Assembly (NCBI GenBank): GCA_037039685.1
Contig: JAWNGF010000004.1
Coordinates: 4,712,001-4,776,000 of the forward strand
Length of the DNA: 64,000 nucleotides
Reading direction: 5' to 3'
Source: Ceratobasidium sp. AG-K
Lineage: Eukaryota; Basidiomycota; Agaricomycetes; Cantharellales; Ceratobasidiaceae
In this document: piece after piece, positions 60,920 to 64,000 of the stretch
How the letters are laid out: each line of letters starts with the position of its first letter
Numbering within the stretch: position 1 is the stretch's first letter
The notes under the pieces: model-generated
What the model was told of the DNA's origin: nothing
What the model saw: the letters and a program-made list of their open reading frames with translations, nothing else
The model's database searches: none
Translations under genes and position numbers: made by a program

Positions 60920-61248
60920 GCGATTGGAGGATGGAGAGGGGCAGATACCAGAAGGAAAAAATCGAATGGGAACCCTACTGGTGGAGGAAGGAGGAGACTG
61001 ACGTGTCGGCATGGAAGGAGGTGGAGGGAGATGTACGACAGTGGGATAAGGAATTTGTGGAGGTGCAGGAGAGGGTTTTGGACTGGTCCAAAGCGGATTG
61101 GACGAAGGAAGAGACCTGGGAGGAATGGGAGAAGTTCTCGGACGAACCGGGAAATACCGTGTTCAATCCCATCGACCTGACCTTGGAGGAAGATGAAGGG
61201 CTTGAGGAGTATATGCTGAGGAAAGGGAAGGACTGCGCGGTGCAGTAA
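60484..61248 (+). CDS. ORF3 of element C, accessory protein of unknown function
   Basis: 254 codons, start MPAVSRTTIANNLTRVLEG in a good context (ccaccATGc). Contains IFVCQGCAAFQVSEVVLLST, matching the CxGC-x6-[DE]VV-x2-S pattern of the E-group ORF3s, then a Trp/Glu/Lys-rich region and an acidic tail with PIDLTLEEDEGLEEY, resembling a SUMO-interaction motif. It overlaps pol for 436 nt in the -1 frame. GC-rich relative to gag-pol. Intact although pol is broken. Stops 41 nt before the 3' LTR. Unrecognised family; the shared motif with very different flanks suggests an old, fast-evolving gene. Confidence 0.7.
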   Translation: MPAVSRTTIANNLTRVLEGPAFATARILDSGAALYVFKRSQQSSGRMHFRASDDILHSDLGEFQWVGKKWPTRMQLLRKDIFVCQGCAAFQVSEVVLLSTHMLGVVEWGQEGAYSSEWVPGYDGRQPTLRPRWNDAWDANYEKDLSDWRMERGRYQKEKIEWEPYWWRKEETDVSAWKEVEGDVRQWDKEFVEVQERVLDWSKADWTKEETWEEWEKFSDEPGNTVFNPIDLTLEEDEGLEEYMLRKGKDCAVQ

Positions 61249-61276
61249 GTCCGTTCAGGTCCCCCAAACGGACTCT

Positions 61277-61289
61277 TAGGGGGGAGTAA
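61277..61289 (+). other. Polypurine tract of element C
   Basis: taggggggagtaa directly before the 3' LTR. Confidence 0.7.
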
Positions 61290-61744
61290 TGTCGTGAGCT
61301 AGCTCACTCCATCGGACTCGCCCGTTGTCTCTCCCGTCTGTCTCTCCCTTTCTGTTACGTTTCCCGTTTCCGTTTGCCGCGTTGCCACCTTCTTGTGGTT
61401 ATTTGTTACACTGTGTAACGCGGCTGTGCTTTGTACGAGTCATGTCTGTTCATACAGCATGACTCACATGGACACTCCTGACTGGTTGACTGCGTTGACT
61501 CATGTGGCTGCGCCTTGTATGACTCGGCCTCTCTGTGAATATATATAGAGGACCAACAAGCCTGGAAACCCCAGCTTGTTTTGTCTCGTCAAAACATCCC
61601 TTTGAGTGACACTTAGAACCACCCCTACCCTCAAGAGCCTACAGACACTTAAGTGTGTTGCGGTCCAAGAGGTCACTTAGGTCTTAGTGCCGTCCACTCT
61701 CCATCGCGGCTTGCCTCATAGCCACCAAGAAGAAGCTTACGACA
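61290..61744 (+). repeat. 3' LTR of element C
   Basis: Same sequence as 54519-54973 by eye. Confidence 0.93.
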
Positions 61745-64000
61745 GATACATGAACCACATCTTCCACGACCTTATTGACGTATGCGTCATAGTATACATT
61801 GACGACAACTTAGTCTTCTCTAAAAACAGAAGCCAACATACTATAGATGTCAGGAAGGTGCTGAAAATCTTACTGGATGAAAACCTTTTTGCAAAACTCC
61901 CAAAATGCGAATTCTTTGTCACCAAGCTTACATATACCAGACTTGGAATCAGTGATTCTGGCATCTCCATGGAAGAAGAGAAGGTCAAGGCAATAAAGGA
62001 ATGGAAGGAACCAAAAACAGTCAAACAGGTTCAGGCATTCTTAGGATTTGCAAACTTCTACCAAAGATTTGTACCAAACTTTAGCTGTTTAGCAAAACCT
62101 TTGACAACCCTGACAAGAAAGGATAACAAATGGAAATGGGAAAAGGATCAACAGGAGGCTTTTGAGGCCCTGAAAGCAGAAATTAGCAGGGAGCCAACAC
62201 TTTGCCATCCTAACCCTGAGAAACCTCTTTTTCTGGAAACAGATGCAAGTGGAGTAGCAATGGGGGCAATCCTATCTCAAATACAAGACGATGGCTACCT
62301 ACATCCTATAGCGTTCCTGTCAAAATCCTTCAATGAAGCCCAGCTCAACTACAACATCCATGACAAGGAACTTATGGCAATCATAGAATCACTGACACAC
62401 TGGAGGTTATACCTTGAGGGAACAAAGGATCCGATCACTATCTACACCGATCATAGGAACCTACAGTTCTGGAAGGAAGCAAGAACGTTTAACTGTTGAC
62501 ACGCAAGATGGCATCAAATACTGGCTTCCTACAACTTTGATATCATATACTGTCCTGGGATCCTTTCGTCTGAACCAGATCTGTTGTCAAGACGATTGGA
62601 CCACAAGGATATTCCCACACCAGAACAAATTATGATATCCGCTGAAAAATTCAGAGGATTTATGGGGCAGTTGGACATGGACATTATGGCAACTATCAAA
62701 GAAGCACAAGAAACTGATGAAGGACTGGCAAAAATCAAGGAAATCTGCAACTCAAGGGAAATGTTACCAAGAACCCTGCAACATAGTGCAAAGGATTACG
62801 ACTTCAAAGAGGGACTAATATGGTACAAAGGGAAGATTTACGTCCCAGAAGATAAAGAAGCCAGACTGTCCATCATGCGACTACACCATGACTCAAGGAT
62901 TGCAGGGCACCAGGGACAAGCCAGGACGTTGGAACTTATAGCAAGAAGGTACTTCTGGCCAGGGATGAAGCAGAGCGTAAACAGATATGTAGAATCCTGT
63001 GAAACCTGCCAACAAACAAAGGGATCAAAGTCAATAGTACCAATCAAGCCCTTAGAAATTCCAAAGGGTCCCTGGGAAGACATAGCTTTTGACTTTGTAG
63101 TAAAACTGCCAAGGTCCAGAGGGTCAGACAGCATCATGGTAGTGGTGGACCGCTTCTCAAGAATGGCGCATTTCATACCCTGCAAAGAACCTCACACGGC
63201 AAGCGAGTTGGCAAATCTCTTTGTCACAAATGTTTGGAAACTACATGGCTTTCCAAAAAGCACGATCTCAGACCGAGGAACTACTTTCAATTCTAAACTT
63301 ATGAAGGCCATTTACAAGAGAATTGGAACTAACCCAAGTTTCAGCACTGCCTACCACCCCCAGACAGATGGAGTAACAGAAAGAATCAACCAATGGATGG
63401 AAGGCTGGCTGCAATCCTGTGTCAACTACTGGCAGGATGATTGGGCGGACTTGTTACCAATTGCAGAATTCAGCTATAATCTGCAGAAGCACCATGTAAC
63501 AGGTAGTTCCCCTTTTGCAATAGTCTATGGCAGGGAACCATTGTGGAACATCTCATCAGAAGAAACAACGGTTCCTGAAGCAAACACCATTATGGAAAAA
63601 TGGTGTAACATCCACGACAATGCTATTGCATCAATGGAAAACCAAAGGCTCCCGGAGGAAGAACCAAAAAACAAGTACCAGGAAGGAGATCTAGTATGGC
63701 TGTTGGGAAGAAACATCCAAACAAAAAAGACCCTCAAAGAAACTGGATAACAAGAAGCACGGACCATTTGTGGTGAATCAGAAGATAGGATCACACGCTT
63801 ATGAGCTCAATCTACCAGCAACAATGAGGGTGCACCCTGTTTTCCACATCGACTTGCTCAGACCTTACATAGAAGACACAGAACAAAGGGCGGAAGATTT
63901 TGGTCACCTTTCAAAGATCATCAAGGAGCTTCTACGCCGACACCCTGAGGCTCCCACGCCATCTAACTACATTCCAGGAAGGATAAAAGGCAGAGGGGGT
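61745..64000 (+). pseudogene. pol: Pol of element C', RT palm to integrase, chromodomain deleted; runs off the window
   Basis: Resumes after the gatac duplication: VYIDDNLVFS (YxDD intact), RNase H ETDASG and YTDHRNL, TGA at 62497-62499 (Arg in C), integrase finger CETCQQTKG, VVVDRFSRM, SDRGTTF, HPQTDGVTER. One extra A in a run near 63724 shifts the frame. At about 63868 the text jumps from YIEDTE to QRAEDF: relative to C, 153 bp including the chromodomain are missing between two gaagayacagaa repeats. The window ends at the ORF3 upstream box. Confidence 0.88.

Larger units (their letters stand above)
54519..61744 (+). mobile_element. Element C: recent Ty3/gypsy retrotransposon inserted in C' RT
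   Basis: 7226 bp, LTRs 54519-54973 and 61290-61744 (455 bp) with no difference that I can see, flanked by gatac (54514-54518, 61745-61749). Gag intact, pol interrupted by one 2-bp deletion near 58749, ORF3 intact. Same family as its host C'. Confidence 0.95.
19402..64000 (+). mobile_element. Element B2: autonomous-type Ty3/gypsy retrotransposon, host of most later insertions
   Basis: 5' LTR 19402-19953, gag, pol, ORF3 (split at 26770 by element F), ORF3 tail 34677-34857, polypurine tract and the first 293 bp of the 3' LTR (34898-35190), where C' entered. Its right end is beyond the window; left flank accat (19397-19401) should recur there. Own sequence visible: 19402-26770 and 34677-35190. 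Gag and pol carry at least seven stops or frameshifts. Confidence 0.88.
35191..64000 (+). mobile_element. Element C': Ty3/gypsy retrotransposon, hosting E2, E3 and C
   Basis: 5' LTR 35191-35629, PBS, gag and pol to 38396; interrupted by E2 (38397-54283, duplication agtaa); continues 54284-54518; interrupted by C (54519-61744, duplication gatac); continues 61745 to the window end, inside the pol-ORF3 junction. Left flank tatac (35186-35190) should recur at its right end. Homologous to C throughout (roughly 85-90%). Confidence 0.9.

Noticed and set aside
1..64000. tRNA, rRNA or CRISPR-like arrays
   Set aside because: No cloverleaf-like A/B boxes, rRNA conserved blocks or regularly spaced short repeats were noticed; the only tandem array is the 58-bp LTR unit.

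Overview
The window is fungal DNA, almost certainly from an Agaricomycete basidiomycete. The few host remnants look like the F-box/leucine-rich-repeat families of Rhizoctonia-type Ceratobasidiaceae: short phase-0/1 introns of about 50 nt, a degenerate F-box followed by repeats of the SLxxLxxLxL type. The species call is inference. Host DNA occupies only the first 4.9 kb and about 18.24-19.40 kb. It holds three broken F-box/LRR gene copies, one of them split by a 754-bp terminal-inverted-repeat element. Everything else is Ty3/gypsy (Metaviridae-like, Tf2/sushi-type, chromodomain integrase) LTR retrotransposons.

The elements nest inside each other and nearly every junction resolves to a 5-bp target duplication. 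Layout: element A (minus, 4880-18241, TSD actct) carries four later insertions: solo LTR-D (8153-13003), which itself contains the gag-only element B1 (plus, 8517-12884); solo LTR-G (13342-13758); solo LTR-E (16614-17103); and solo LTR-C (17757-18214). Element B2 (plus) starts at 19402 inside an F-box copy and runs off the window. Its ORF3 is split by element F (minus, 26771-34671) and its 3' LTR is split at the TATA box by element C' (plus, 35191 to beyond 64000). C' is split by E2 (minus, 38397-54283), whose 5' LTR is split by E3 (minus, 46283-54229), and further along by element C (plus, 54519-61744), a younger copy of the C' family.

Each autonomous-type element has the order 5' LTR - PBS - gag (CCHC knuckle) - pol (protease, RT, RNase H, integrase, chromodomain) - ORF3 - polypurine tract - 3' LTR. 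ORF3 is an accessory gene I do not recognise. Where it can be tested, pol lies in the -1 frame relative to gag, and ORF3 lies in the -1 frame relative to pol. The pol frame stays open across 0.34-1.05 kb of ORF3. ORF3 is visibly more GC-rich than gag-pol and has a TATA-like box 65-115 nt upstream of its ATG. The gag-only element B1 has no pol but still carries small ORFs at the same place behind a TATAAAAGG box. I consider ORF3 the best candidate for undescribed biology here.

The primer binding sites are not tRNA-like. Each is complementary to a 12-14 nt stretch of its own LTR just downstream of the TATA box, and the complementarity covaries between families, which points to Tf1-like self-priming. 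E3 looks intact (gag, pol and ORF3 open, LTRs differing at about 3 of 487 positions). C has identical LTRs but a 2-bp pol deletion. A, B2, F and C' are decaying mainly by CGA-to-TGA and Asp-to-Asn changes of CpG-transition type. No tRNA, rRNA, CRISPR or bacterial-type feature was seen.
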